Positions 1-10,171 of a stretch of DNA of 43,178 bases are shown piece by piece. Each line of letters opens with the position of its first letter. The first letter of the stretch is position 1. This DNA is from Discostella pseudostelligera (Eukaryota > Bacillariophyta > Thalassiosirophyceae > Thalassiosirales > Thalassiosiraceae). The notes under the pieces were generated by a model that saw only the letters and a program-made list of their open reading frames with translations, was not told the origin of the DNA and did no database searches. Location: assembly GCA_036940085.1 (NCBI GenBank), contig JALLBK010000380.1:1-43178 (forward strand). Direction: 5' to 3'. The translations under genes and the position numbers were made by a program.

Positions 1-205
1 TTAAGTCTGGTCGCACCGCTACAAACCATTAATACCTGTTCGATATACTCAGAAGGAATCACTACAACCATATATACCTGTTTGTTGCGTTACATACTCA
101 GAAGGCTGGTTCAAACCACAAATTAGGAACCTGTTTGTTGCGTTACTTAATAAGAAGTCTGGTCACTCGCACCGCTACAAACATAAGTACCTCTTTTGCG
201 AAAGA
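1..205. repeat. Degenerate ~50-bp tandem repeat
   Basis: About four imperfect units follow one another. The block TCTGGTCGCACCGCTACAAA near 5 returns, with a small insertion, near 157. The block ACCTGTTTGTTGCGTTAC occurs near 74 and again near 129. ACTCAGAAGG occurs near 47 and 97. The units are about 49-52 bp long and continue off the left edge of the window, so the array may be longer. No coding potential was seen. It may be a minisatellite or the edge of a dispersed repeat. Confidence 0.6.
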
Positions 206-614
206 TCTACCATGGTGTTGTTTGCGGACGGCCCCCGTCCCGCCAAAATCGAAAGTCGACAATGGAGATCGATGCGCGGATGGATGTGCGAAGACCTCTG
301 CCACGTTCACGTGGAAGTAGAAGCACAACAGATAGCGACGGTCAGACTGGATCTGACAGACAGACGGGTGTCAATTTTGGAAGACTCCCAACTGGTCCAA
401 CAAAGCGAGCGACGCAAGCGAGCATAGCGATTCACCGCCACAAAAACAACAGCGCGATAGAGCGCGATCAAAAACAATAACCATAAATAATTCATCAAAA
501 CATCGACGCCGCCGTCGTGTCGTCGTCGTCTTCATTTCATCGCCATCGACGCCATCGGTCTTCATAACATCTCATCATCTCTCCAATAGAAAGCAACGGT
601 GTGTTTTCGTCATC
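206..614 (+). promoter_or_regulatory. Upstream region of RCC1-like gene with E2F-like site
   Basis: This non-coding stretch lies in front of the RCC1-like gene. It carries TCCCGCCAAAA at 238-248, an E2F-like match of the type found in most promoter-side gaps of this window. The last 130 bases are CG/TC-rich with many CATC and CGTCGTC runs, as expected of a 5' UTR. The short open frames here have no recognisable content. Confidence 0.4.
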
Positions 615-2651
615 ATGCCACCCTCCCAAAAGCGCACTACCAACGACGTCCACGCGGACGAAGATGACGATTTCACTCATCTTGCCAAAAAGGGCCGTGG
701 TGGCACTTCTTCGTTTCCAACAACAACTACTAATGCCACTAAATCAACGACAACTGCGACTGCATCTGCACCGAGCCCTGGTGAATTTTTAGTTCGTGGT
801 GCCAACAATATGAGCATTGGGAGCCCCAACGGCAGTGGTACTACTGGCAATGTTGCTATCGGTGCTGGCAGCAACGGTAGTGTTGGCAGTGGTACTGGCA
901 GTGCAAGTAAGGGTCTGATTGCACGCAAATCGAAATACAATGCAGGCTTGGCTAAATTGGATTCAGAACTATATGAAGTGGCCAAGTCGGAAATGCTAGC
1001 TGATGCTGCCGCCACTACAACTGCAACCATTACCGCCATCACTACTTCCAAAAAGAGAAAAGTCGACGAAAGTGACATCTCCGCTTCTGCCTTCCTAATC
1101 CACCGACACATCGTCGATCAATATCACTTCCAATCCACCCAACTCCATCGTCGTTACAATCGCAACTATGGCGATGTCATCGTATTCGGTTACGGTGACG
1201 TCGGTCAACTCGGTATGGGATGGGGCATTACCGAAGCACGCACCCCCCGCATCTTGGTCAATTTACGTGGCAAATCGATCAATATGTTGGCATGTGGTGG
1301 ATTACACTCATTGGCATTGACCGAGGAAGGAAGTGTATACTCGTGGGGATGCAATGATGATGGTAGTTTGGGATGGAAGACTACCGAGGAACTGGATGGT
1401 GCCTACCCCTCGAAAGTTGTGGGATTTTTTCCATCAAGATTTGGTCCGAATGGAGGGTCACCACCCCCGGTGGATGATTCTACCATGATCATTGACAGCA
1501 CCACCGGGAAGACACAGAGGGAAGAAGCCATCATTACCTTAGTTGCCGCCGGTGAAACTCAATCACTCGCTCTCTCCTCCGTCGGAGATGTCTACATGTG
1601 GGGAGTGTACAAGGATGCCGACAATCGATCATTCAAACACATGCCACCGTCCGATGATACCCGAACTCCCACTGGATACAAGGACATGAATAAACTTGAA
1701 GAAGATGATCATCCAATGTGGTATCATCCGCCACGGGGAAGTCAAGATTGGCCACTCCATATAGTCGACATGCCACAACGAGCCAAGGATATTTCGGCGG
1801 GTAGAGGTGTCAATGCGGCTTTGTTGGAGGATGATACATTGGTGACTTGGGGTATGGGAGATAAAGGCGAGTTGGCGCGGCCGGTACCGAAGCTGGATAA
1901 GGAGACACCGATGGAGATTGTAAAGAGCGAGTATCTCATGCCAAAGCCACCGCTGTGGGATGGACCTACGTTATTAGATCGGAAAGTCTTGTCAATGGCA
2001 TGTGGTGAGTATCATCTTCTTGTCGTGACCAAGGAATTGGGTGAACTCAATGTCTACTCGAGTGGATTGAACAATTATGGGCAGTTGGGACATGGAGATA
2101 ATGAGAATAGGTCGATATTGACCAAAGTCGAAGATCTTGTGGGGTGTGAAATTACCAAGGTCGAGGCTGGGCTGCAGTTCTCCTGCTTTGTCGATAAGAC
2201 TGGAAGGGAATTGTACTCTTGTGGGCGTGGAGACTACGGTCAACTAGGTGTGACTTTGGATCAACCGGAGGCAGGATATGGTGAAAATCGTCCATGCCGT
2301 GTTCCGATCGTCTACGAACCCAAGGAGGGGACTGTTTCCGATCCCAAGAAGAACTGCATCAATGTCGACGACATTATCGAGGAGGACCAGCCGATCATCG
2401 AGCAGATATCCTGTGGAGCAACTCATGTCCTTGTTCTGACGAATGGAGGTGACGCTTATTCTTGGGGATTTGGTGAGATGGGAGCATGTGGTCATGGCAA
2501 ATCGGATGATGACACCTTCCGTCCCAAAAAGATTGTATCGAAGCTGGTCAAGAGTCAGGGTGCGAGCAACTACAAATTTCAGCATGTGAGCGGTGGTGGT
2601 CAACACTCGGGGGCAATTGTGAAGACGGGCTCGACTGGATTTGTTTCGTAG
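615..2651 (+). CDS. RCC1: RCC1-type Ran guanine nucleotide exchange factor
   Basis: A single-exon gene of 678 aa. Residues ~186-670 form a series of RCC1 repeats, with blade signatures such as GDVGQLGMGW, SWGCNDDGSLG, WGMGDKGELA, GLNNYGQLGHGDN and GRGDYGQLG. The order and insertions resemble true RCC1 (the chromatin-bound nucleotide exchange factor for Ran) more than generic RCC1-like proteins. The first ~145 residues are low-complexity (T, A, G, S, N) and end in a strong basic nuclear-localisation motif, KKRKV, at about residues 146-150. RCC1 proteins load Ran with GTP on chromatin and so drive nuclear transport and spindle assembly. The ATG at 615 is the first in frame. The 3' end faces the INPP4-like gene tail to tail with 188 bp between them. 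Assignment to RanGEF rather than another RCC1-superfamily member rests on repeat resemblance only. Confidence 0.85.
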   Translation: MPPSQKRTTNDVHADEDDDFTHLAKKGRGGTSSFPTTTTNATKSTTTATASAPSPGEFLVRGANNMSIGSPNGSGTTGNVAIGAGSNGSVGSGTGSASKGLIARKSKYNAGLAKLDSELYEVAKSEMLADAAATTTATITAITTSKKRKVDESDISASAFLIHRHIVDQYHFQSTQLHRRYNRNYGDVIVFGYGDVGQLGMGWGITEARTPRILVNLRGKSINMLACGGLHSLALTEEGSVYSWGCNDDGSLGWKTTEELDGAYPSKVVGFFPSRFGPNGGSPPPVDDSTMIIDSTTGKTQREEAIITLVAAGETQSLALSSVGDVYMWGVYKDADNRSFKHMPPSDDTRTPTGYKDMNKLEEDDHPMWYHPPRGSQDWPLHIVDMPQRAKDISAGRGVNAALLEDDTLVTWGMGDKGELARPVPKLDKETPMEIVKSEYLMPKPPLWDGPTLLDRKVLSMACGEYHLLVVTKELGELNVYSSGLNNYGQLGHGDNENRSILTKVEDLVGCEITKVEAGLQFSCFVDKTGRELYSCGRGDYGQLGVTLDQPEAGYGENRPCRVPIVYEPKEGTVSDPKKNCINVDDIIEEDQPIIEQISCGATHVLVLTNGGDAYSWGFGEMGACGHGKSDDDTFRPKKIVSKLVKSQGASNYKFQHVSGGGQHSGAIVKTGSTGFVS

Positions 2652-2839
2652 AGAGAGTCGGAGTGAGGTTCATCTCTTACTTTGGATATTGTACCCTAGC
2701 GCTTGAAAGAAGATGTCGCGGTAGTATCAATCGGATCATGCATAGTTGTCTCGATTGCATCGAGCATAGATATTGTCCGCTCTTTTAGTTACGGTTATGT
2801 TTATATAATACTATCTCACTCTAAAATAATAAGCAGACA

Positions 2840-5800
2840 TTACGTCTCCGGCTTACTCCAGGTACACAGAGATACCTCTGGTCTCATCATTTCCGGCATG
2901 AACTTCCTCTGCAACGGATTGAACGCAAACTTTGGTTCTCCTGTATTCTTTTCGCAAATCGGAATTCGAGTACCATGTTTGCGCATCAGCGTCGACTTGG
3001 CAACCACCTCCTCGTAGGATATGGCAGTGTCCTCCAGCTGCACCCCGTCTTTCCTATCGATGCATCGTTGCACAAATTGAGCCTGCTTGAATGTCACTTG
3101 CATGGCGGTACGATCTTTCCCACTTTTACAGAATGTACATAATCCGCCACCAAATCTCTGCGTCGCTGTTGCCGCCCTATCCATTACGGAGTGCTCCATT
3201 TTACCGGCACTGTTTTTGATGGCATCACTAAGTGTTACCAAGGAGGGATGGACTGGAAGTGGCTGAACTTGCTGCTGTTGTTGCTGCTGCTCAAACACAG
3301 GTGCTGTCGCCGTCGCCGTGGTGACACCAGGTGTGGTGGGGTAGACCGAGTGTGCATATGCATTCAATTTCCGATATGCCTCAACATTCAACACGTACAA
3401 AATTTCACTGTCAGAGACATCAGCAGTGTCGTCGTCATCGTCGTCGCCATCGTCGAGTATGCTCCCGCCGCCGCGCTCATTCTCCCCGGCATCAGTTGCA
3501 ACATCAAGATTTTGTTTGGACTTGTCCTTCATCTGACTGGCGACACTACGGCCGGCAAAAGCACCCCACTGGCGAATGTCTACACCCATTTGGAAGAGAA
3601 TCGGGAAGAATCGAACAGCCGCACCGTTTTTGAGCGGATCAGGGATGCGCGTTTGGTAGTAGGAAGGATCTACGCCGATTTCGAGACGGTATTGGGACTT
3701 GATTTGAGGGCCTTCGCCGGCTGTTGAATTGATGAGAGAGACCCATCGAACACATGGCGAATGTGGTACAGATATGCGTTGGCTGTTGACGTTGGCTGTG
3801 GTGTTGCCATCGTCCGCAACAAGGACAACATTGACCATTCTGAGCATTGAGATGGCAACAGATGCGTCTGATAGGAGTATGTGAATGATTAGATAAGTAA
3901 AAGCTAATGAGAAAAAAAGCAAAATACAATGCATTGAGTCTCACCTTCGATCATGCCCAACTCCTTTCCAACCGCACTTAGTAAGCCCTCAAACGTGATG
4001 AGATACCCGTGCCTTACCCAAACACTCGCACATCCCTTGCTCATCGCTGGGCCACCATCACTCAAGGACGCCATGTAAGATGTCACTGCTATCCCTAAAG
4101 CTTGCGAAAAACAATTTGACCTTCTAACAGCAATACCCCACGTTAGGCTATGAAGTCGTTTGGCGCAATCCCCAGCCTTGGCGCGAAAGTGTGCTACGGC
4201 GTGTACATTCGGTGGAATGTGTCGGGATGGCTTGGAAGGTGCAGGACCTCCCGATTGCTGTCGTATAGATGCGGCTTGGCCACGACTTTTGAAGTGGTTG
4301 CCTACAGCGCTCTAAGAGAGGAACAAGGATGATCCAATATTAGTACGTCGAAAAGAGAGTATCGCCCGTCAAATGACAGAATACTGCACAGCGCCGAGGT
4401 GTATCACTTACAATCAGACCGGTCACACAATCGTCCAACTCTTTTGCAACCTCCAATCGCTTCATCTCCAGTCTCCTTAGTCCTCCCTGGGGTGAATTAT
4501 CCTCAGATGCCTTCTTGCCATCCTTTTTACCGCCGAAAAATCCCCTGGCGTGATCAGCAGGAGCACCATGCGTAACACACTGAGTGACAGCCGACTGCAT
4601 CGTTTGCTGTCCAAGAAGCAGTACATTGAGCGACAATGTTTGGACGTGAACGTTGAACCCTATGCCTGTCAAGAGTGCATCATCTCTTGAACTAGACGGC
4701 CGGAATGCTCGTGGCATTCGTCGTTGGAACAGCGGAACATCCGAGTCATCTTCTATTGACTCTCCTGACATGCAAGATTGTAGTGACTGGTTATACCTTT
4801 CATAACGTTCTCCAAAGACTTTGGCATCACCTCGAACCTGGATGGAATGATTAGCCAAAAATCGTGAACTGACGAAGCTACCCATAGTTCCAACTTGCCG
4901 TCTTCGCATATCCGCCGCACTCGGTGGACTAGCAGCTGGTAGTGACGACGATGGGCGTTCACTATCGATAAACGATCCCAACCCTTCAGTTACGGGGCTT
5001 AGTCCTGCCATTGCCAATAATCCCAACGACGCCGCGGAAGCAGAGGTGGTCGATGTGGCCGCAGACGTAGGCACGTGATTGGCATTGTTTTTGATGCGCA
5101 GGAACACAACAAAGGAACCGATTCGTCGTCCATTGCTTACCGCCGGTACAAGAACTTGCTGTTGATGCTGCTGCTGATGCTCCAAATAATCCTCCAATTC
5201 GATCAATCCCTCGACGCTTGCGTTTGCATTTACACTTGTCCAGATATTATCAACCAATCCATTGTTGTTGCACCCCACTTCTGCAACCTCGACGCGTACG
5301 GCCCCGAGATACTTTCCATTCGCCTTCGTTCCAGCGATGCCTGGCAACAAACAATCATCCGAGGCTGTGAATATGCTCGGACAGAATCGTGCCATAATCG
5401 CCTCGTTCATGCCCCCCATAGATGATGCAAGTGACTCATCTAACAATGGACACGATCCACCCCCTAATGACTCTTCAAAGATACAGTGAGGTGGCTGGAA
5501 GTTCAGGCTCACTTTGACGGAAGATATTTCACCGCCCGCACTACCGAATCCAATGTCAGCCAATGACGCTCCACCCAATAATATCAACGCTTTCACACCA
5601 ACCTCGACAAATGCAGATCCATCAGACAATGCCGTCTCAATTGCAGTCCTAATGCGGGTTTCATCGTCCTCTAGATGAAGCATCTTGGTCTCCCTCCGAC
5701 GTAGTTTGGTGGCAGCTTCCATTGTCAAATTTTGGGACTGTGTCGCAGCAAGCATGAAGAGGCGAGAGCATGCCGTCGCCAGGGGCAATGTAAGTGTCGA

Positions 5801-7435
5801 TTCGACTGCACGTTCATTTGCCAGCAATAGGTGTGGGAGTGCATCCCCATTGTGCGTGTTTCCTCGGCCAGGTAGACGAAACACATATCCAGAATCCAAC
5901 GGAAGTTGAAACATTTTGAGCCAGCTGCTACTACTACTACCCCCCAGAGGAGGAGTGGAGATCGGATCGGTAAGGCTCCAACCATAGGTGCACGGTGGAT
6001 TGAATTTGATGCGTGGCGTGGCGGCGATGAGCAATGCACCGGGATTGTTGCTATTACCTGATAAAATTTCAGTGATCATACCCGATGTAAATGGCACGCG
6101 AATTGGACCACCACTACCACCACCTGCCTGCCTCGCCTGCATTACATTCGAGTACGGTAAGGTGCATTCACCAATGCAATACTCTCGATTGGCCACGGCC
6201 TTTAACAACGTGGCACCCGAGCGAAGGTACAATCGCATAGCCAAACGCACGCCGCCGCCTCCACCGCTGCTGCCACCGATAGCACCCTCGAGGAAGGAAA
6301 GATCAGGAACACACAGCGGTATCGAGAACGGTACCCCTGCTCCTCCTCTTGACTCCTCGCTAGTAGACGATGATGGAATCTCCGCCCATTCCGTCCGTGA
6401 AAGGCAAACATCGGAAACTACCTCTGCACCTCCTCCGGCTCCGGATGACGCTCCAATAGCATGGGCCAATGCAACATTCGCTGCACCACCATTCATCACC
6501 CCCAAATAATGCAACGATACACAAACTTGATCTGGATTTTTGCTCATATCTGCCTTGATGGCAATGGTTGCCACACTTCGTTCAAGTGATTGTTGTGCTT
6601 TCTTAAGGTTGGATTTGAGAAAGCGTTGCATCCCACCGCCACCACCTCCTCCAATCTTTGGTTTCATGACATTGGAGGCGCCGTAGCCGCTATTACTACT
6701 TCCTACACCATCCTCGGCAGCAGCAGTCCCTTCTTCCGTCATTGAATCTTCGCTAGTAAGTGATAGTGACGAATCAAAGTTGCCCAAGAATTCACCGCCA
6801 CCGGAAGCACCACCACCACCAGTAGTAGTAGTACCACCCGGATTTCGAATGCCATGAGATTTGCTCCATTTCAATACATTTTCCACACTAATCACTCCAC
6901 TGCCAGTACAGGCCGCATTGGTCTGCACAATCAAATAGGTTATGAAGTTTCCATTGTTCATCCAAAGATTATTTGAATTCGAATTCGATGCAGCATAGAG
7001 CCATGGATCCCAATTTGTTTCGAGAGTAGAGATGGTATTGTGATTGTAGGGAACGATGCGTTTGATAGCTCGCGGTGGCTGCTGGATTGACAATGACGAC
7101 GACGATGAGTTTTGCTGCTGCTGCTGCTGCTGTAGATGTTGGGAAGTAGCAGTAGCGCCGAGAATTCGACTACTACCACCAGTGCTCGTCGCTGAAGCCA
7201 CTACATTTTTCCACAAGCCATTGCCAGAGGAGGTGGCGTTAGAGACGAAGGAGCCAAGTGAGTCGAATGGGTTGACTGCGCCGACCATGCCCCTGCCGCT
7301 GCCACCCCCATTGGCATTGGTGGCGCTGTTGTTGTTGTTACCGCCGCCGACGCCGCCGCCACCGCGAGCCGCCGATGACGGCGCCACCGCCGGAGCCGCG
7401 AAGGGATCAAATGGGTTGATAAATGGGTTTGACAT
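2840..7435 (-). CDS. INPP4-like inositol polyphosphate/phosphoinositide 4-phosphatase
   Basis: Three exons read on the minus strand: 7435-4412, 4311-3945 and 3867-2840. The introns are 4312-4411 (GTAAGT..TTAG) and 3868-3944 (GTGAGA..CAG). The product is about 1472 aa. The C-terminal exon carries the CX5R phosphatase loop CKSGKDRT, followed by TAMQVTFKQAQ. The end, YAFN/FAFN-type LQ..F..RPE..SK.ET, resembles the conserved tail of INPP4 4-phosphatases, which remove the 4-phosphate from PI(3,4)P2. Exon 1 (1008 aa) is large and Gly/Ser/Asn-rich, with poly-Q. It opens with MSNPFINPFDPF and has a further VNPFDSL: NPF and DPF motifs known to bind EH-domain and AP2 endocytic proteins. I chose the ATG at 7435 because the open frame's further upstream start is a TTG codon. 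A second poly-Q tract lies in the last exon. Substrate choice cannot be read from the sequence; the same loop also fits related 4-phosphatases. Confidence 0.82.
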
Positions 7436-8144
7436 TGAAAATGGGAGAGGGCGCAAGGGCAGCAGTTTTCAATTCAATTCTTCATTGCCCATTGCCATAA
7501 TTGCCCTCGCACCTCGCCGTTGAATCTCTCAACTCCAACTCCAACAAAAAAAAGGAAAGAGAGAGATGACGATTTCGATTTCGATCAGCATTTTTCTTCC
7601 CTCTCAAATTTTCGTCAACACCAAAATTTGAAATTTCTCCAAATCTTTCTTCCCGCCAAAATTTAGTAGTGTCTTCCCGCAAAAACGTTGCTCTTCGCCG
7701 CGCTCTGTTTTTCCCGCCAAAATTACTCACCCGTATGCCACGTGGAAAAATTGAGCCACGTGGAAGATCCGATTCAGCGACAATTCGACACTAACTGCCA
7801 CGTGGAATCTTGGTACGACTGTGCTTTACACAACTTTGATGCCACGTGGAATCTTAGGTTCGGCGACAATTTGTCATGTTAGCCACGTGGAATCCAGATG
7901 CTGCGGCAAATTGCTCTATCGATCACGCACTCTCAACCTCACCTTCACCATCACTTTTCAGGACCGTCACCATGACCATAGCATCGTGCTACGACCTGAG
8001 TGACATTAGTACTACACTTCTGTCGTAGTACCACTCATCCTATGGAGAGAAAAGCACCGACTCCTCCTTCTCTCGGTAATAACTAGTAATACAGTCGGGG
8101 GGATCCACCCCGCTCACATTGCCATTGCATCCATTCTCGACCAC
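7436..8144. promoter_or_regulatory. Divergent promoter with E2F-like sites and G-box array
   Basis: This 709-bp gap sits between the divergent INPP4-like (-) and UNC93-like (+) genes. The left part has three E2F-like sites: TTCCCGCCAAAA at 7650, TTCCCGCAAAA at 7674 and TTCCCGCCAAAA at 7711. They are followed by five copies of GCCACGTGGAA (listed separately). The right part (7900-8140) shows nothing further that I can name. The short frames inside it are not credible genes. Confidence 0.55.
7737..7892. repeat. Five copies of GCCACGTGGAA (palindromic G-box array)
   Basis: Exact copies of GCCACGTGGAA begin at 7737, 7755, 7797, 7841 and 7882. Each centres on the palindrome CCACGTGG. Spacings are 18, 42, 44 and 41 bp, and all copies have the same orientation of the trailing GGAA. 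CACGTG is the core bound by bHLH and some bZIP factors (known). Use as a regulatory array for one or both neighbouring genes is inference. Confidence 0.8.
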
Positions 8145-9998
8145 ATGATGCGACGGCCATGGCCACCGTCGTCCAACATGGGTGGTACAGATGATAATGT
8201 CGACAACGCCGTTGCTGATGATGATATCATGCTCTCATCGCCACTTCATTTTCATTGCAGTAGTAGCCGATCATTGACCCATCCCCTACTCGATCCGTCC
8301 ACTTCACCAGAAGATAATGATGATCATCCCAACACTTCACATCTCAACATCAGCAGCAACAAATGCAGTGACACAGAAAATAATACCATCGCATCCCTAC
8401 CACCACCACCACCACCATCACGCCTATCTTCAGCCACAATCAAATACAATTTCCACAAAATGTCCATCGCCTTCGCTATTAACCACGGCTGCTCCGTCTC
8501 CATACTAGGCTTATCGGCTGCACGTCTTGGCAGTATCGGTATATGGATGTCTGGCCTACTCTATGCATCTTACACCCTATCTGCCCTCTATGGTGCATCC
8601 ATGATTGTTGTGAGATGTTGTGGAGCATCGTCACGGAATGGATTGGTGTTGGGTATGGCATTGTGTGCTTCCTATGTCATTGCTTTCTTTGGAATGTCGT
8701 TGTTGGTGGGAGATGATGATTATGGAGGTGGTGGAAACAGCAGTGCATCTGAAGGGAGTAGCATGCATCTACAATCCATCGTGGCAGTAGGAGGTGCCAT
8801 AGTAGGTGGAATTGGGAGTTCGGTATTGTGGGTGAGTCAAGGAACGTACTTTGCGCGAGCATCTCAATTGTATGCTTTGGAAATGATGAAGCAACAACAT
8901 TATGCACAACAGCTGTTACTTCGAGAAGGAGACGGAGAAGGGGTCATACGAGGTGGTGGAGAAAATGGAGGAATTGCATTGACGACGACAACATCTACCA
9001 CTGCCGAGGATATCACGGGCAAGTTTGGTGGGAATTTCGCATTTGTATTTTTATCGTTCGAGGTTATATTGAGACTGCTATCGACATTCCTTATACATAC
9101 TGCTGGATTGTCATGGAAGGTTATTTTTGGTTTGTATTCATTATTGTCAATATTGCCGGTATGTTTCATGATGGGCGTATTGGATTTGGAGAGTTGTCGA
9201 GAAGGAAGCTCCGCTAATAATGGAAATCTTTGTCCACAACATGCCGAGTATGGAACTCATGATAACACAACCCGAGTAGCGGCGGAGGAGAATCAGACAG
9301 CGTCATCGCACAAGGCCACTGCTACCCTAGATCTCCTACGGCAAGATCCCAAAGCGAGGTGCATGGCGCCACTGAGTGTATTATTTGGCATTAGCACATC
9401 TTTCTGCTCATCGGTGATCAATGGAGAGGTAATCCAGAAAGTATTGTCAGATCCCAACTCCACATATGTCGGGCTTTACACCGCAGTTACATCGTTGGTT
9501 GCCGCTCTAGCGAGTTTTGTATTTGGGAGGTTGCAATCATCTTCTTCGCAAAGTGGTCGTATTCGTTGTGGGAAGGTCGTTGTTTTGACTATCGGTGCCC
9601 TTTCGTACTTGGTGATTGCAATACAGTTCCTAGCCTTTCCCGGTGGTCAAAATTGGAATCGAACAACACTGCTCTTTTTATACATCTTGCTTGGTGTTGG
9701 TAGGGCCACCTACGAGGGCACACTTCGTGCCGTCTACGCCGACTATTTCCCAGATAATAAGGAGGGGGCGTTTGGCAATATCATTTTGTGGAGTGGGTCG
9801 GCTAGCACTATTGGATATGTGCTTAGCGTAACAGGAGTACTTCGATGCGACACCGTTGGGACATATTGCCTTGAATACACCGATGGATCGATACACAATG
9901 TACTCGTCATGGAAGTGGTCATAATTGTTCTGGCTATGATGGCCATTCCAGCGTTTTGGAGGGCAAATTGGATGTTTCGTAAGGATCGGGTCGCATGA
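8145..9998 (+). CDS. UNC93-like major facilitator superfamily membrane protein
   Basis: A single-exon gene of 617 aa. The first ~95 residues are polar and low-complexity (His, Ser, Asn, a Pro run). They are followed by about 11-12 hydrophobic segments in two groups. A long polar loop (about residues 345-400) separates the halves. The family pattern is clear: an N-terminal helix pair with AARLGSIGIWMSGLLYASYTL, a Gly-rich segment reading VGGIGSSVLWVSQGTYFARA, and near the C-terminus GVGRATYEGTLRAVYADYFP with FGNIILWSGSASTIGY. These match UNC93/UNC93A-type MFS proteins (regulators of ion channels or trafficking chaperones in animals). The substrate, if any, is unknown. The ATG at 8145 is the first in frame. 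The 3' end lies 173 bp from the convergent transporter gene. Confidence 0.8.
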   Translation: MMRRPWPPSSNMGGTDDNVDNAVADDDIMLSSPLHFHCSSSRSLTHPLLDPSTSPEDNDDHPNTSHLNISSNKCSDTENNTIASLPPPPPPSRLSSATIKYNFHKMSIAFAINHGCSVSILGLSAARLGSIGIWMSGLLYASYTLSALYGASMIVVRCCGASSRNGLVLGMALCASYVIAFFGMSLLVGDDDYGGGGNSSASEGSSMHLQSIVAVGGAIVGGIGSSVLWVSQGTYFARASQLYALEMMKQQHYAQQLLLREGDGEGVIRGGGENGGIALTTTTSTTAEDITGKFGGNFAFVFLSFEVILRLLSTFLIHTAGLSWKVIFGLYSLLSILPVCFMMGVLDLESCREGSSANNGNLCPQHAEYGTHDNTTRVAAEENQTASSHKATATLDLLRQDPKARCMAPLSVLFGISTSFCSSVINGEVIQKVLSDPNSTYVGLYTAVTSLVAALASFVFGRLQSSSSQSGRIRCGKVVVLTIGALSYLVIAIQFLAFPGGQNWNRTTLLFLYILLGVGRATYEGTLRAVYADYFPDNKEGAFGNIILWSGSASTIGYVLSVTGVLRCDTVGTYCLEYTDGSIHNVLVMEVVIIVLAMMAIPAFWRANWMFRKDRVA

Positions 9999-10171
9999 GA
10001 AGGGAAGTATCTACCTTCGTACCTAGTGAATTCGACGGAGTGATTGATTTGATATCATAGAAATTATTGAATGATAATGATGTGACGGTTATTTACACGT
10101 AATAGCACAAGAAATCAAATAGTACGTTCTACTGAATTGATGAACGAAATTCGTTCAATCATAGTCGGGCA

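Noticed and set aside
677..1111. Minus-strand 144-aa frame opposite the RCC1-like gene
   Set aside because: It is the antisense shadow of a Thr/Ala/Gly-rich low-complexity coding region and has no recognisable domain.
7107..7132. CAG/CTG run as a microsatellite of interest in its own right
   Set aside because: It encodes a poly-Q tract within the INPP4-like gene, one of several low-complexity stretches common in such genomes.
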